A stretch of DNA of 64,000 nucleotides from Planctomycetia bacterium (GTDB lineage: Bacteria > Planctomycetota > Planctomycetia > Pirellulales > Thermoguttaceae). The notes below the pieces were generated by a model. That model was not told the origin of the DNA, made no database searches, and worked only from the letters and a program-made list of their open reading frames with translations. Made by a program: the position numbers and the translations under genes. Shown here piece after piece: positions 47,340 through 54,722 of the stretch (its first letter is position 1; every line of letters starts with the position of its first letter). The stretch spans positions 33,683-97,682 of the forward strand of contig JAUNBK010000004.1 of assembly GCA_030527105.1 (NCBI GenBank), written 5' to 3'.

Positions 47340-49043
47340 ATGAAACGGAAATTTGTGGCGGTTTGGGTTCTTTTTTTCTGCGTCTGCTTCTCTTTGGGGC
47401 GCGCGCAAGAGGGGGAGCGTGTCTACGAAAAAGCGAAGCCGTGGATCACGGGTGGGACGACCTGTATTTTGCATCTGGATCTGGAGAATTTGGAGCCGAA
47501 GCAGGGGTTTGAGTCGGGTGTGGAACTCTTCCGTCCTCTTTTCCCCGAGACGCTCTCGACGGAGAATAATTTAACACAGGCGATCGACGAGATAAAATCG
47601 GGACTCGACGTTATTGAGAAGAAAATTGGCGACATTCGCAAGGCGGGGGGACGCGACTTTTTTCTCTTTGTCGATCTGATTTCGCCCACCGCGCCTGTTT
47701 TTGCCGTGGTTCCGCTCGACACGCAGGATGCGTCGGCGGTCGCGGAGGCTGCGCGCATAATGGAGGCGCTCCCTTGGACGACGCGGGAGGGGCAAAAAGC
47801 GATAGACGAAGATGTCGTCGTTGCGTATTATAATGATGCGATCGTCATTCTCCCGGCGCTCTTCCCCACGGACGACAAGGAGGGGTACGCCAAGTCGTTT
47901 TTCGAGGCGCGCTTTCGAGTCGAGAATCCTCTCTTCCTCAAGGGATTTTCGTCGGCAGAAGATTGCTCCATAAAGGTCGTGTATGTCTCCAATTCCTTCA
48001 TTCAGGGCGCGCTCACCACGTTCAAGCAGTTTTTGGAGATGGGGGGTGATCTTGCTCTGACGATTCCGAACCCCTCCATCATCACGAGAGGATTGGAGAC
48101 CGTTGCGCTCGGCATCGATTGGAAGAAAAACACGCTAAAATTGGACGTCTACTCTCGCAGCGAGAAAGCTGCGGCGAACATCATCAATCTCTACCATTTG
48201 TGGCGCGAGGAGTTGGTGAATATTGCGCTCGAAAGCGCGGACGAAAACGGGGGTGCGCTTCAGGCGGACACGATCGACTTTTGGTTTGAAATTTTGAAGC
48301 CGACGCGGGATGGTGCCCATATTTATTGGGATTTCAAGGAGAATGCGGCAGAGTATCCTATATTTTTTCAGAACAGTGGTCTGCCGGTGGGTCTCTTGGT
48401 GGGCTTGATTGTGCCTGCCGTGCAGGAGGCGCGCGATAGCGCTCGCACCATGCAGTTCATGAATTGTTACAAACAATGCGGACTCGCGATTTTAAATTAT
48501 GAGGCTCGTCACCAAAAACTGCCGCCCGCTTATTCCGTGGACGCAGAGGGGAAGCCGCTCCATTCGTGGCGCGTCCTCATCCTTCCGTACTTGGGGGAAG
48601 AGGAGCTGTATCGACAAATTCGTCTCGACGAGCCGTGGGACAGCGAGTGGAACCAGCAGTTTCACGACATGTGTCCCGCGGTTTTTAAGGATCCGAGGTG
48701 TTCTGATGCCGAGCCGGGAGACGCGATGATTGCTGTCGTCGTGGGGGAGAGTACGCCCTTTCCGCCGAATGGAGAGCAAATCTCGATTGCGCTGGTTTCG
48801 GATGGCACATCCAACACGGTGTCATTGGTGCAGTGTGAGCCGATGTGTTGGATGGATCCCGCGAGCAACGTCCCTTATGAGAACGCAGTTTTAGGTCCCG
48901 ACATGGTCGAGGGTGGTATCGTTGCGGGCAAAAATGGGGAGACGATCGTGGGAATGTGCGACGGCAGCGTTTGGCGTATTGAGGAAGACCAGGATTTCGA
49001 TTGGGCGACCGGGTGCAATCGCGAGGACGGAGAGGCGTTTTGA
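47340..49043 (+). CDS. Secreted protein with C-terminal DUF1559 region (paralogue 1)
   Basis: 567 residues with a signal peptide (VAVWVLFFCVCFSLGRAQ). The first ~340 mature residues are a domain I do not recognise (start YEKAKPWITGGTTCILHLD). At about 347 a hydrophobic helix (VGLLVGLIVPAVQEARDSA) opens a DUF1559 region with NYEARHQKLPPAYS, SWRVLILPYLGE, LDEPWDSEWN and the C-terminal GMCDGSVWRIE. In ordinary DUF1559 proteins that helix is the N-terminal prepilin helix; here it is internal. GGAG lies about 7 bases before the ATG at 47340. The protein encoded at 52687-54447 has the same layout and many identical stretches, so the two are duplicates. Function unknown. Confidence 0.85.
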   Translation: MKRKFVAVWVLFFCVCFSLGRAQEGERVYEKAKPWITGGTTCILHLDLENLEPKQGFESGVELFRPLFPETLSTENNLTQAIDEIKSGLDVIEKKIGDIRKAGGRDFFLFVDLISPTAPVFAVVPLDTQDASAVAEAARIMEALPWTTREGQKAIDEDVVVAYYNDAIVILPALFPTDDKEGYAKSFFEARFRVENPLFLKGFSSAEDCSIKVVYVSNSFIQGALTTFKQFLEMGGDLALTIPNPSIITRGLETVALGIDWKKNTLKLDVYSRSEKAAANIINLYHLWREELVNIALESADENGGALQADTIDFWFEILKPTRDGAHIYWDFKENAAEYPIFFQNSGLPVGLLVGLIVPAVQEARDSARTMQFMNCYKQCGLAILNYEARHQKLPPAYSVDAEGKPLHSWRVLILPYLGEEELYRQIRLDEPWDSEWNQQFHDMCPAVFKDPRCSDAEPGDAMIAVVVGESTPFPPNGEQISIALVSDGTSNTVSLVQCEPMCWMDPASNVPYENAVLGPDMVEGGIVAGKNGETIVGMCDGSVWRIEEDQDFDWATGCNREDGEAF

Positions 49044-49118
49044 ACGCAACTTGCCGTGTTGAGGAACACGTACTATACTCACCCCGACTTTAAAATTTCG
49101 GCTTTCGCGAAGTATCGG

Positions 49119-49205
49119 GAGCCGTGGGCGGAGCGGAGTCCCGGAATATCTCGTTGGACGGCGAATCGTCCAACAATTTTCCGGAACTACGGAGATGACG
49201 AGCAA
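49119..49205 (+). repeat. Family B palindromic repeat, copy 1 (left boundary of AT-rich island)
   Basis: Starts GAGCCGTGGGCGGAGCGGAG, has GTCCCGGAATAT facing AATTTTCCGGAACTAC, and an inner hairpin TTGGACG/CGTCCAA. It shares order and orientation with the copy at 51820-51921. Confidence 0.75.
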
Positions 49206-49255
49206 TGTTTTGTGAAGAAATTCTTCAAAATGTATAAAATTTCTGCATTAGGGTG

Positions 49256-49283
49256 TTGGCAAATTTTGTTTTTCTGATATAAT
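49256..49283 (+). promoter_or_regulatory. Promoter of the island operon
   Basis: TTGGCA (49256-49261), 16-base spacer, perfect TATAAT (49278-49283), followed by an AAGGAG ribosome binding site at 49301-49306 and the ATG at 49314. Confidence 0.8.
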
Positions 49284-49313
49284 GCCCCATATGTTGGTAA
49301 AAGGAGTATTTTT

Positions 49314-49679
49314 ATGATTACGTCATTTGGCAAGATTTTGCGGAAAATACGTATCGACCGAAATGAGATACTGTTGGATATGGCAAAAAAGCTGGAAGTT
49401 GCGGTATCCTATTTGTCGGCGGTCGAAACGAATCGGCGAGCGATTCCTGAAAGTTGGTTGGCTACCATTCCAAAGTTGTACCATCTCAATGAGGATGAGA
49501 CGCAAAAGTTATATGCGGCAGCTCTGGAATCCATTAAAAACTTTAAGATCAGGATAGAGCACGAAAGTCCGCTGGGAAAAGATGTTGTTGCGGCTTTTGC
49601 ACGCCAATTACCCGAAATGAATGAGGAGGAGAAGGAACAGCTTTATGAATTCCTGCGCAAGTTTCGTGAAAAAAAGTAA
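49314..49679 (+). CDS. XRE-family helix-turn-helix regulator
   Basis: 121-residue DNA-binding protein. The helix-turn-helix covers residues ~8-45: ILRKIRIDRNEILLDMAKKL, then VAVSYLSAVETNRRAIP, a pattern of Cro/CI-type regulators. The C-terminus is charged and helical (EEKEQLYEFLRKFREKK). It begins with an ideal ribosome binding site behind a strong promoter and overlaps the next gene by 35 bases. The pairing with an ImmA/IrrE-type peptidase follows the ImmR/ImmA arrangement of conjugative elements and phages, where the peptidase cleaves the repressor on signal. So autoregulation of this operon and release by the peptidase is a reasonable inference. Confidence 0.9.
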   Translation: MITSFGKILRKIRIDRNEILLDMAKKLEVAVSYLSAVETNRRAIPESWLATIPKLYHLNEDETQKLYAAALESIKNFKIRIEHESPLGKDVVAAFARQLPEMNEEEKEQLYEFLRKFREKK

Positions 49680-50214
49680 ATACAACAACGAAGGTTATCC
49701 CGTAACCCCCTGTTCGACCGCAAATATTATCTCGATCACCAATTTGATTCGGGAAAATTTAGGACTGTTTGATGAGGAAAAACTCCCTTTGCTTCCGATA
49801 TTGGAATTTTATATGCCCATGATATATTCCGATTTCACCTTTGGTGTGAAGGAAAAAGGAGAGATGCAAGAGCGCGAAGGTGAAACCATTCCGCAAAGTA
49901 ATTCCATTTTTCTCCGTGAGGATGTCTATGAGAATTTGTGTAATGATGATGGGCGGGCAAGATTTACCGCTGCACATGAATTGGGGCACTATTGGCTGCA
50001 TAGAAATCAGGGAGTAAATCTTCAAAGAAAACAAGGGGGAAATATAAAAATATATTGTAACAGCGAATGGCAGGCCGATACCTTTGCTGCCCACTTTCTG
50101 ATGCCATCGCATTTAATTGCAAAATATCGTGATCCTCTGATTATTGCGGCTCGGTTTGCCGTATCCATGCAAGCAGCGGAGATTCGATTAAACAAATTGT
50201 TGAAACGAGTCTAA
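49645..50214 (+). CDS. ImmA/IrrE-type zinc metallopeptidase
   Basis: 189 residues. The zinc site HELGHYWLH (around residue 113) supplies two His ligands and the catalytic Glu; the third ligand is expected in EWQADTFAAHFLMP near 140, a typical family sequence. Members cleave a partner XRE repressor or act as stress sensors. The ATG at 49645 was chosen because AAGGA lies eight bases before it; an upstream ATG at 49621 would add eight residues. The gene overlaps the XRE gene by 35 bases in another frame, which argues for tight co-expression. The C-terminus is helical. After it comes a 172-base spacer with hairpins. Confidence 0.9.
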   Translation: MNSCASFVKKSKYNNEGYPVTPCSTANIISITNLIRENLGLFDEEKLPLLPILEFYMPMIYSDFTFGVKEKGEMQEREGETIPQSNSIFLREDVYENLCNDDGRARFTAAHELGHYWLHRNQGVNLQRKQGGNIKIYCNSEWQADTFAAHFLMPSHLIAKYRDPLIIAARFAVSMQAAEIRLNKLLKRV

Positions 50215-50222
50215 GATAAAAA

Positions 50223-50254
50223 CGAACCCAACCGATTGCCGTCGGCTGAGTTCG
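50223..50254 (+). terminator. Hairpin after the ImmA-like gene, possible terminator
   Basis: CGAAC (50223-50227) pairs with GTTCG (50250-50254), and CCGA with TCGG inside. No T-run follows, so termination is uncertain. A second inverted pair, ATTGTGC (50260-50266) and GCACAAT (50296-50302), lies just downstream. Confidence 0.35.
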
Positions 50255-50386
50255 CTGCGATTGTGCCACATAGACACCACCATATCTCTATTATAGCACA
50301 ATTTCGCGGTTTGTCAAAGACCTCATTTGAGTTTTTTTACAAATTTTGACTGCAGCTATTGTGGTTGTAGTAGAAAGGAGGTTGTT

Positions 50387-51076
50387 ATGCCTTCAAAAGA
50401 GAGTACGCCTCGCAGGGGGTGTGCGGATATATGGAATGCGTTCATGGTACGTGACGCAAAATTTTGTGGTGAGGATGAAATTCCATTTTGTCCCTCAACG
50501 CTGACACAGATTCCTTCACGTCTGCTTGGATATGACCAGATCGGTTCGATTTTTGATTCCAGGGCATTGGTTCATTGTTATCTAGACGATCAAAAATTCG
50601 ATGGTTCTGGCGGGCTTTGGCATTCTCCACACGACAATCTGAAACGATTGAAGAAATTTGCCGGGGTTATTACGCCCGACTTTTCAACGTATCAGGATAT
50701 GCCTCAGGCATTAAAAATTTTTAGTACGTACAAAATGCGAGCATTAGGATATTGGCTAACTCAACAGGGAGTTCCCGTAGTCAATAATGTTCGTTGGGGT
50801 GATCCAGACACCTACCGTTATTCGTTTGCGGGGCTTCCAGCCAATAGCGTCCTTGCGGTCGGAACGCATGGGTGTATTAAACGAAAAGAAAATCACTTCC
50901 GCTTTGAACGAGGCTTGGAAAAGATGGTTGAAAAGTTGACGCCTCATACCATTTTGGTGTATGGCTCAACAGGTTTGCCAATATTTCAATGGCTTCGAGA
51001 GCAAAAAGTCACTATCGTAGAATATCCCAGTAAAATCAGCATTGCCATGGCAGGCAGGAGGCAATGCGATGAGTAA
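50387..51076 (+). CDS. DUF4417 protein
   Basis: 229 residues with the DUF4417 signature: an N-terminal acidic strand, then KKFAGVITPDFSTYQDMP near residue 90, KMRALGYWLTQQGVPVV near 120, NNVRWGDPDTY, VGTHGCIKRKENHF near 160 and TILVYGSTGLP near 190. The function of the family is unknown; it occurs mostly on phages and mobile elements. The ATG at 50387 has AAAGGAGG six bases upstream; an earlier in-frame start at 50327 would put 20 unrelated residues in front. Its last codons overlap the next start (ATG at 51069, stop ending 51076), so the toxin-like protein is translated by coupling. Confidence 0.88.
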   Translation: MPSKESTPRRGCADIWNAFMVRDAKFCGEDEIPFCPSTLTQIPSRLLGYDQIGSIFDSRALVHCYLDDQKFDGSGGLWHSPHDNLKRLKKFAGVITPDFSTYQDMPQALKIFSTYKMRALGYWLTQQGVPVVNNVRWGDPDTYRYSFAGLPANSVLAVGTHGCIKRKENHFRFERGLEKMVEKLTPHTILVYGSTGLPIFQWLREQKVTIVEYPSKISIAMAGRRQCDE

Positions 51077-51428
51077 ACCCGACAGTGGTCATTTTAAAGG
51101 AACCAGAGGTGCCCAAAGGGTGGAGTATCGTCGGGTTATTGATTCTTTGCCAAAAAATCCTGATAGACTTAGGGAGAGAGGATGGACGGAGACGTCCCAT
51201 CCCGATGCGGCAAAATTTGGACATCGAACATTTCACGACCCCATATTGGGATTGACGGTGCGATTTGATAAGGGTTCCTCGGGGTTCTCTCGGCATAAAG
51301 CACGTGATCATTACCACGTGCTTAATCCAGATCGAACAGGAAAGATGGATATGTATTTAGATAAAGATGGTAGCCCGGTACCGAAAGGTTCTGAGGAATC
51401 TCATTTGTATCCGAAAGGAAGGGGGTAA
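51069..51428 (+). CDS. Polymorphic-toxin-tip-like protein
   Basis: 119 residues from the ATG at 51069, which has AGGAGG eight bases upstream and overlaps the DUF4417 stop by eight bases. The C-terminal half, with SRHKARDHYHVLNPDRTG, KMDMYLDKDGSPVPKGSEE and SHLYPKG, resembles the last ~60 residues of Rhs/CDI-type polymorphic toxins, a His-rich nuclease-like tip. The usual long delivery domain and pre-toxin motif are missing, so it would be a free toxin or a silent tip cassette. The next gene looks like its immunity protein. I know no named family with certainty; the toxin call is inference. Confidence 0.62.
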   Translation: MSKPDSGHFKGTRGAQRVEYRRVIDSLPKNPDRLRERGWTETSHPDAAKFGHRTFHDPILGLTVRFDKGSSGFSRHKARDHYHVLNPDRTGKMDMYLDKDGSPVPKGSEESHLYPKGRG

Positions 51429-51433
51429 TCAGC

Positions 51434-51805
51434 ATGAAATTACAAGAATTGCTCGAAAAATACGAGTTTCATGACAGTGGCTTGGAGGGAGTTCTGTATC
51501 ATTCAGAGACCCAGCACGCAGAGGTGGAGATAGAGTTTTGCAACTGGAAGCAGGACTATTTCAAAAAGGGAATGCCAGAACAGCCCATCATTCGCCTTGT
51601 ATTTACCGGGGTTTCTGAAATGGAACATGCAGGGCTTGATCAATACGATGAGGGAAACACGATTCTCGACGCCTCTCTCGTCCAAAATCATTCCGTGCAG
51701 GAAGGAATCGAGTTTTTAGTTTACAATGTGCAAACGAACGAGGCGAAACATCTTCGCATTTTCGCAGAGGATGTTGAATTCGTCATGGTTGATTCCACAT
51801 CTTGA
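51434..51805 (+). CDS. Immunity-like protein
   Basis: 123 acidic residues with no signal peptide: KYEFHDSGLEGVLYHSE near residue 10 and a beta-rich, acidic body (VEIEFCNWKQDYF; LRIFAEDVEFVMVD). The 'HDS' start followed by alternating strands is seen in many small immunity proteins encoded after polymorphic toxins. It begins five bases after the toxin-like stop with an AGGGGG site. Small, acidic and downstream of a basic toxin-like protein, it fits a cognate antidote; that is inference. It is the last gene before the right-hand B repeat. Confidence 0.6.
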   Translation: MKLQELLEKYEFHDSGLEGVLYHSETQHAEVEIEFCNWKQDYFKKGMPEQPIIRLVFTGVSEMEHAGLDQYDEGNTILDASLVQNHSVQEGIEFLVYNVQTNEAKHLRIFAEDVEFVMVDSTS

Positions 51806-51819
51806 ACCGAGAGCATACG

Positions 51820-51921
51820 GAGCCGTGGACGAAGCGTAGCGTAGTCCCGGAAAATCTCGCAGGACGGTGAGTCGTTCGGCAATTTTCTGGAACTACGGGT
51901 TACGTTCTGCGTTCATTGCTC
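51820..51921 (+). repeat. Family B palindromic repeat, copy 2 (right boundary of AT-rich island)
   Basis: 102 bases. GAGCCGTGGACGAAGCGTAG at the left faces a right end whose reverse complement reads GAGCAATGAACGCAGAACGT; TCCCGGAAAAT faces ATTTTCTGGAACTAC. Same orientation as copy 1. Confidence 0.75.
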
Positions 51922-52195
51922 TACGGGGGGATTCGACGCGTTTTCTTTCAGCCGGGGCAAATCATAAAGGTTGTAAACGTGAGCGTCGATTAGCTGGTCG
52001 AGGGGGAAAACTTAACGCTCCAACATTTCCCGTTCCCGTGGCTTGGTGAACGTTTCAGCTTGAAGACGACGGTTTAACGGCAGGATTTGCTCCATAAGAT
52101 GGACGATTTTGTCGTGCATGGCGACGTTCGGACGGTTCGAAAAGTCGATGGGATGGATTGGGTGGCTACATATTTTCTCTTGAGTTGAGCCAAGG
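51922..52195 (-). pseudogene. Decayed C-terminal remnant of an Eco57I-type restriction-modification enzyme
   Basis: Reading the minus strand gives IHPIDFSNRPNVAMHDKIVH, then LMEQILPLNRRLQAE, a stop after EREMLER, and LDQLIDAHVYNLYDLPRL in the same frame beyond it. This matches the end of large Eco57I/type IIG methylase-nucleases, where 'IDF.D..D...HD..V.LV..ML.L...L' is followed by 'ID.LVY.LYGL'. The catalytic parts are gone: a family A repeat interrupts on the upstream side and a family B repeat on the other. The in-frame stop and lost middle show that it is no longer functional. Confidence 0.72.
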
Positions 52196-52300
52196 CAATA
52201 CTTCGCGTTGGAATTTCCGATTCCGTCTGCCGTTGGAGCTACGCACCACAGCTTGCAAAGCTTCGCGCAAAACGGGAATTTTAAAGGAGAACGAGTATAA
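52196..52300 (+). repeat. Family A repeat, near-complete copy
   Basis: Starts CAATACTTCGCG (the leading TTATA is lost) and ends AACGAGTATAA, with the core GAGCTACGCACCACAGCTTG. It cuts the restriction-modification remnant on its upstream side. A second AACGATGAGTATAG follows, a tail also seen after the copy at 58119-58232. Confidence 0.88.
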
Positions 52301-52573
52301 AGAACGATGAGTATAGCTCACACGCCCCCCCGACCGCGATAATGCCGCTCGTTCAGAACTTCGATTCCCTTGCGGATTCCCGTGTTTGAAAGTATGTATG
52401 GACAAGTATTCTTTTTCACCATCACGCTTCCGCCACATTGCCGACAACCCAGCCGCTTCCGAGGAGGAAAACTGCTTTGAGCCAGTCTACCACCTTTCCC
52501 GCACCTTTTTGCGCGCATGGCGCAACTCGTTCACGTTTTTTTCGGATAATCGATAATTTTCCATCTCCAGACC
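52301..52573. other. Non-coding stretch with no recognised gene
   Basis: About 270 bases between the repeat and a promoter. A 66-codon minus-strand frame (52318-52518) has two cysteine pairs but no ribosome binding site and no family match. It may be more debris from the decayed restriction locus. Confidence 0.4.
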
Positions 52574-52602
52574 TTGACTTATCCCCCGCAGTGTGGTATG
52601 TT
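52574..52602 (+). promoter_or_regulatory. Sigma70-like promoter of the second DUF1559 paralogue
   Basis: TTGACT (52574-52579), 17-base spacer ending GTGTGG, TATGTT (52597-52602). The gene starts 84 bases downstream. Confidence 0.7.
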
Positions 52603-52686
52603 GGAGTTATCGTCCAAATGTCAGTTGGATGCTTGTGAAGTTTTACGCGAGAAACAGTGCAAAAAACAAAAAAGGAGATTGGAATC

Positions 52687-54447
52687 GTGAAACGAATTGA
52701 AAATTATCGGCTGTTTTTCGTTCTGAGTGCGATCTTCGTCTTGACGACGTTCGTACTTCAGGCTCTCATGCCAGCGGCTTGTGCGCAGGAGATTGAGGCG
52801 CGGGAGGCGCAGCGCGTGTATGGAGTGATTAAGCCGTGGATTACGAAGGATACCTTGATCGTGGCGCACGAGAGGATTGAGGCGATTCCGACTTTTGTCG
52901 GCAATGAAACGTTGGAAACGTTGGAGCGGATGTTTCCGAGAACGCTTGCTCTCGAGAACGAATTCTCCGATGCCGTCGCGAAAATGCGCCAGCAGCATGA
53001 GTGGTTGGAGGATCGACTTTCGACGCTTCGCGACGCGGGGGGTGAGGAATTTTTCTTGTGCGTGTCGATGAAGGGGGCGTTTGTCGTCTGCCCATTCACG
53101 ACGGACGACGAGGCGAAAATCGAGGCGCTTCGCTGTTGGTTCGACGACGCGCCTCCTGAGATTTTTGGCGATGCGTCGAAAATGACTCCCGTTGCTATTG
53201 TGAGCCTGAAGGATAAAGTGTTGATCCTCTCGGCAAAGGAATTGCTCCCCAATTTGGACGAGATGAAGCCCGTCGAAGAGCCGCGATTTCTCGAGGGATT
53301 CGAGCTTGTGGAGGATTCGCCCCTGAAGGTTGTCTTCGTGATGAACGCGTCGCTCAAAGCGGAACTTCCTCAATTCATCTCCGAGGCGAAAGAGAATGGT
53401 CCTCCAATTTCGATTCCGAGTGCGGCGTTGGTCGCGCAAGGGTTCGATATCGTCGCAATTGGCTGGGACATGAAGAATTATCGAAACACTCAAATCCACA
53501 TTTTGTCCGCTTCCGAGAAGGCGGCGCAGCTCCTCACGAAATACCACGCGCGTTGGCAAGAGGAAACGATCGAAAACGCCGTTGCGGATTCGGAAGACAA
53601 CGCGCTTCTTTTGTCGTTGCAAAAGGACATGATCCGATTTGGGTTCAAACTTTTCGAGCCAACGCAAGAGGGACGGCATTTGTGGTTTGATTTTGCCAAA
53701 AATATGGAGAATTTCCCCGCGTTTGAGAAACGGGTTCCGCTTGCCGTCGCGGGTGTTGGTCTTGCGCTCTTGCTCCCTGCGGTCTCGTCGTCGCGTGAAG
53801 CGGCAAGGCAGATGCAGACGCAAAACTGCGTGAAACAATGCGCGCTCGCCATGTTGAATTATGAGGCTTCGCACGGAGCTTTTCCCCCAGCCTACACGAT
53901 GGATGCGGAGGGCAAACCACTTCATTCGTGGCGTGTGTTGCTCCTTCCGTATATAGAGCAGGGGGACTTATACAATCGAATTCGTCTCGACGAGCCGTGG
54001 GATAGCGAGTGGAACAGTCAATTTCACGAGACCTGCCCGTTCGTTTATAAGGACGTTCGTTTGGAGATGGCTCCGAGCGAAGCGACCGTCTCGGTCGTGG
54101 TGGGCGAGAACACCCTTTTCACTCCCGATGGCGTCGGCGTGTCGCGCGACGAAGTGAGCGACGGACTCAACAACACCATTCTTCTCGTGGAGCGCAAGCC
54201 TTTTTGTTGGATGGATCCTACCGCAGACCTTGTGCTGGCGGACGATGGGAAAAGTTTCACAGATCCGCAGGCGATCAATGGTTTTCCTGAAGACCTTTAT
54301 TCTGCCAAAGGAGACGGATCCGTCCACATCTACGGCTGCGATGAAGGAAAGTGGACGGAGCTTTTCGACGATCTCGAGGTTTGGGAGAAATTCTCGCGCA
54401 ATGGCGACGTTCCCGTGATGGAAGATGAGGACGAGGAGGAATTTTAA
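52687..54447 (+). CDS. Secreted protein with C-terminal DUF1559 region (paralogue 2)
   Basis: 586 residues starting at GTG 52687, which has AAGGAG nine bases upstream; a GTG at 52657 would add ten residues. A signal peptide (LSAIFVLTTFVLQALMPAACAQ) is followed by the same layout as the protein at 47340: an unknown N-terminal domain with YGVIKPWITKDTLIVAHE, then at ~351 a hydrophobic helix (LAVAGVGLALLLPAVSSS) and a DUF1559 region with NYEASHGAFPPAYTMDAEGK, SWRVLLLPYIEQ and LDEPWDSEWN. The C-terminus is strongly acidic (EDEDEEEF). The stop codon TAA overlaps the first bases of a family A repeat, so the present C-terminus was set by that insertion. Function unknown; role in a surface structure is inference. 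Confidence 0.85.
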   Translation: MKRIENYRLFFVLSAIFVLTTFVLQALMPAACAQEIEAREAQRVYGVIKPWITKDTLIVAHERIEAIPTFVGNETLETLERMFPRTLALENEFSDAVAKMRQQHEWLEDRLSTLRDAGGEEFFLCVSMKGAFVVCPFTTDDEAKIEALRCWFDDAPPEIFGDASKMTPVAIVSLKDKVLILSAKELLPNLDEMKPVEEPRFLEGFELVEDSPLKVVFVMNASLKAELPQFISEAKENGPPISIPSAALVAQGFDIVAIGWDMKNYRNTQIHILSASEKAAQLLTKYHARWQEETIENAVADSEDNALLLSLQKDMIRFGFKLFEPTQEGRHLWFDFAKNMENFPAFEKRVPLAVAGVGLALLLPAVSSSREAARQMQTQNCVKQCALAMLNYEASHGAFPPAYTMDAEGKPLHSWRVLLLPYIEQGDLYNRIRLDEPWDSEWNSQFHETCPFVYKDVRLEMAPSEATVSVVVGENTLFTPDGVGVSRDEVSDGLNNTILLVERKPFCWMDPTADLVLADDGKSFTDPQAINGFPEDLYSAKGDGSVHIYGCDEGKWTELFDDLEVWEKFSRNGDVPVMEDEDEEEF

Positions 54448-54541
54448 TACTTCGCATTGAAATTCCCCGTGCCGTCCGCCGTTGGAGCTGCGCACCACGG
54501 CTCGCAGAGTGTCGCGAAAAACGGAAGTTTAAAGGAAAGCG
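54442..54541 (+). repeat. Family A repeat, slightly diverged copy overlapping a stop codon
   Basis: Begins TTTTAATACTTCGCATTG; its TAA is the stop codon of the preceding DUF1559 gene. The core GTTGGAGCTGCGCACCACGG is conserved and the right end (AAAGGAAAGCG) has decayed. Confidence 0.85.
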
Positions 54542-54672
54542 ACTGCCGAACCTGCAATGCCGAGTGCTCTCAGGCTGCGGATCGGATTATCGTTGTCCCA
54601 TTGTACACGACTGCGTGTGCGGTTTCCGCCCGTTCTTCGTCCCTTGGTTCAATGTGCGTGGAGAGGGAAAAA

Positions 54673-54709
54673 GGATTCTGAACGCATACCTCGCCAGCGG
54701 TCTGCGTTC
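54673..54709 (-). terminator. Possible terminator of the phosphohexomutase gene (minus strand)
   Basis: On the minus strand GAACGCA (54709-54703) pairs with TGCGTTC (54686-54680), then AGAATCC and five T. The gap before the T-run lowers confidence. Confidence 0.35.
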
Positions 54710-54722
54710 GGTTGGTCAGTTG

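Larger units (their letters stand above)
49119..51921 (+). mobile_element. Putative AT-rich accessory island bounded by two family B repeats
   Basis: Five co-directional genes (XRE regulator, ImmA/IrrE-like peptidase, DUF4417, toxin-like, immunity-like) lie between same-orientation B repeats. Two 60-base lines I counted inside are 40% GC, against about 55% in a line of ispH. Leader and spacer sequences (strong AAGGAGG sites, ATTGTGC/GCACAAT repeat) look like Firmicutes DNA. No integrase or transposase is present, so movement would need help in trans or recombination between the B copies. The boundary assignment is inference. Confidence 0.5.

Noticed and set aside
49314..50214. Reading the XRE and ImmA-like genes as a classic XRE/RES toxin-antitoxin pair
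   Set aside because: The second protein carries a HELGH zinc site and the ImmA/IrrE third-ligand region, not RES-domain features.
52318..52518. 66-codon minus-strand frame with CRQCGG
   Set aside because: Two cysteine pairs suggested a zinc ribbon, but no family fits and there is no start signal; recorded only as possible debris.
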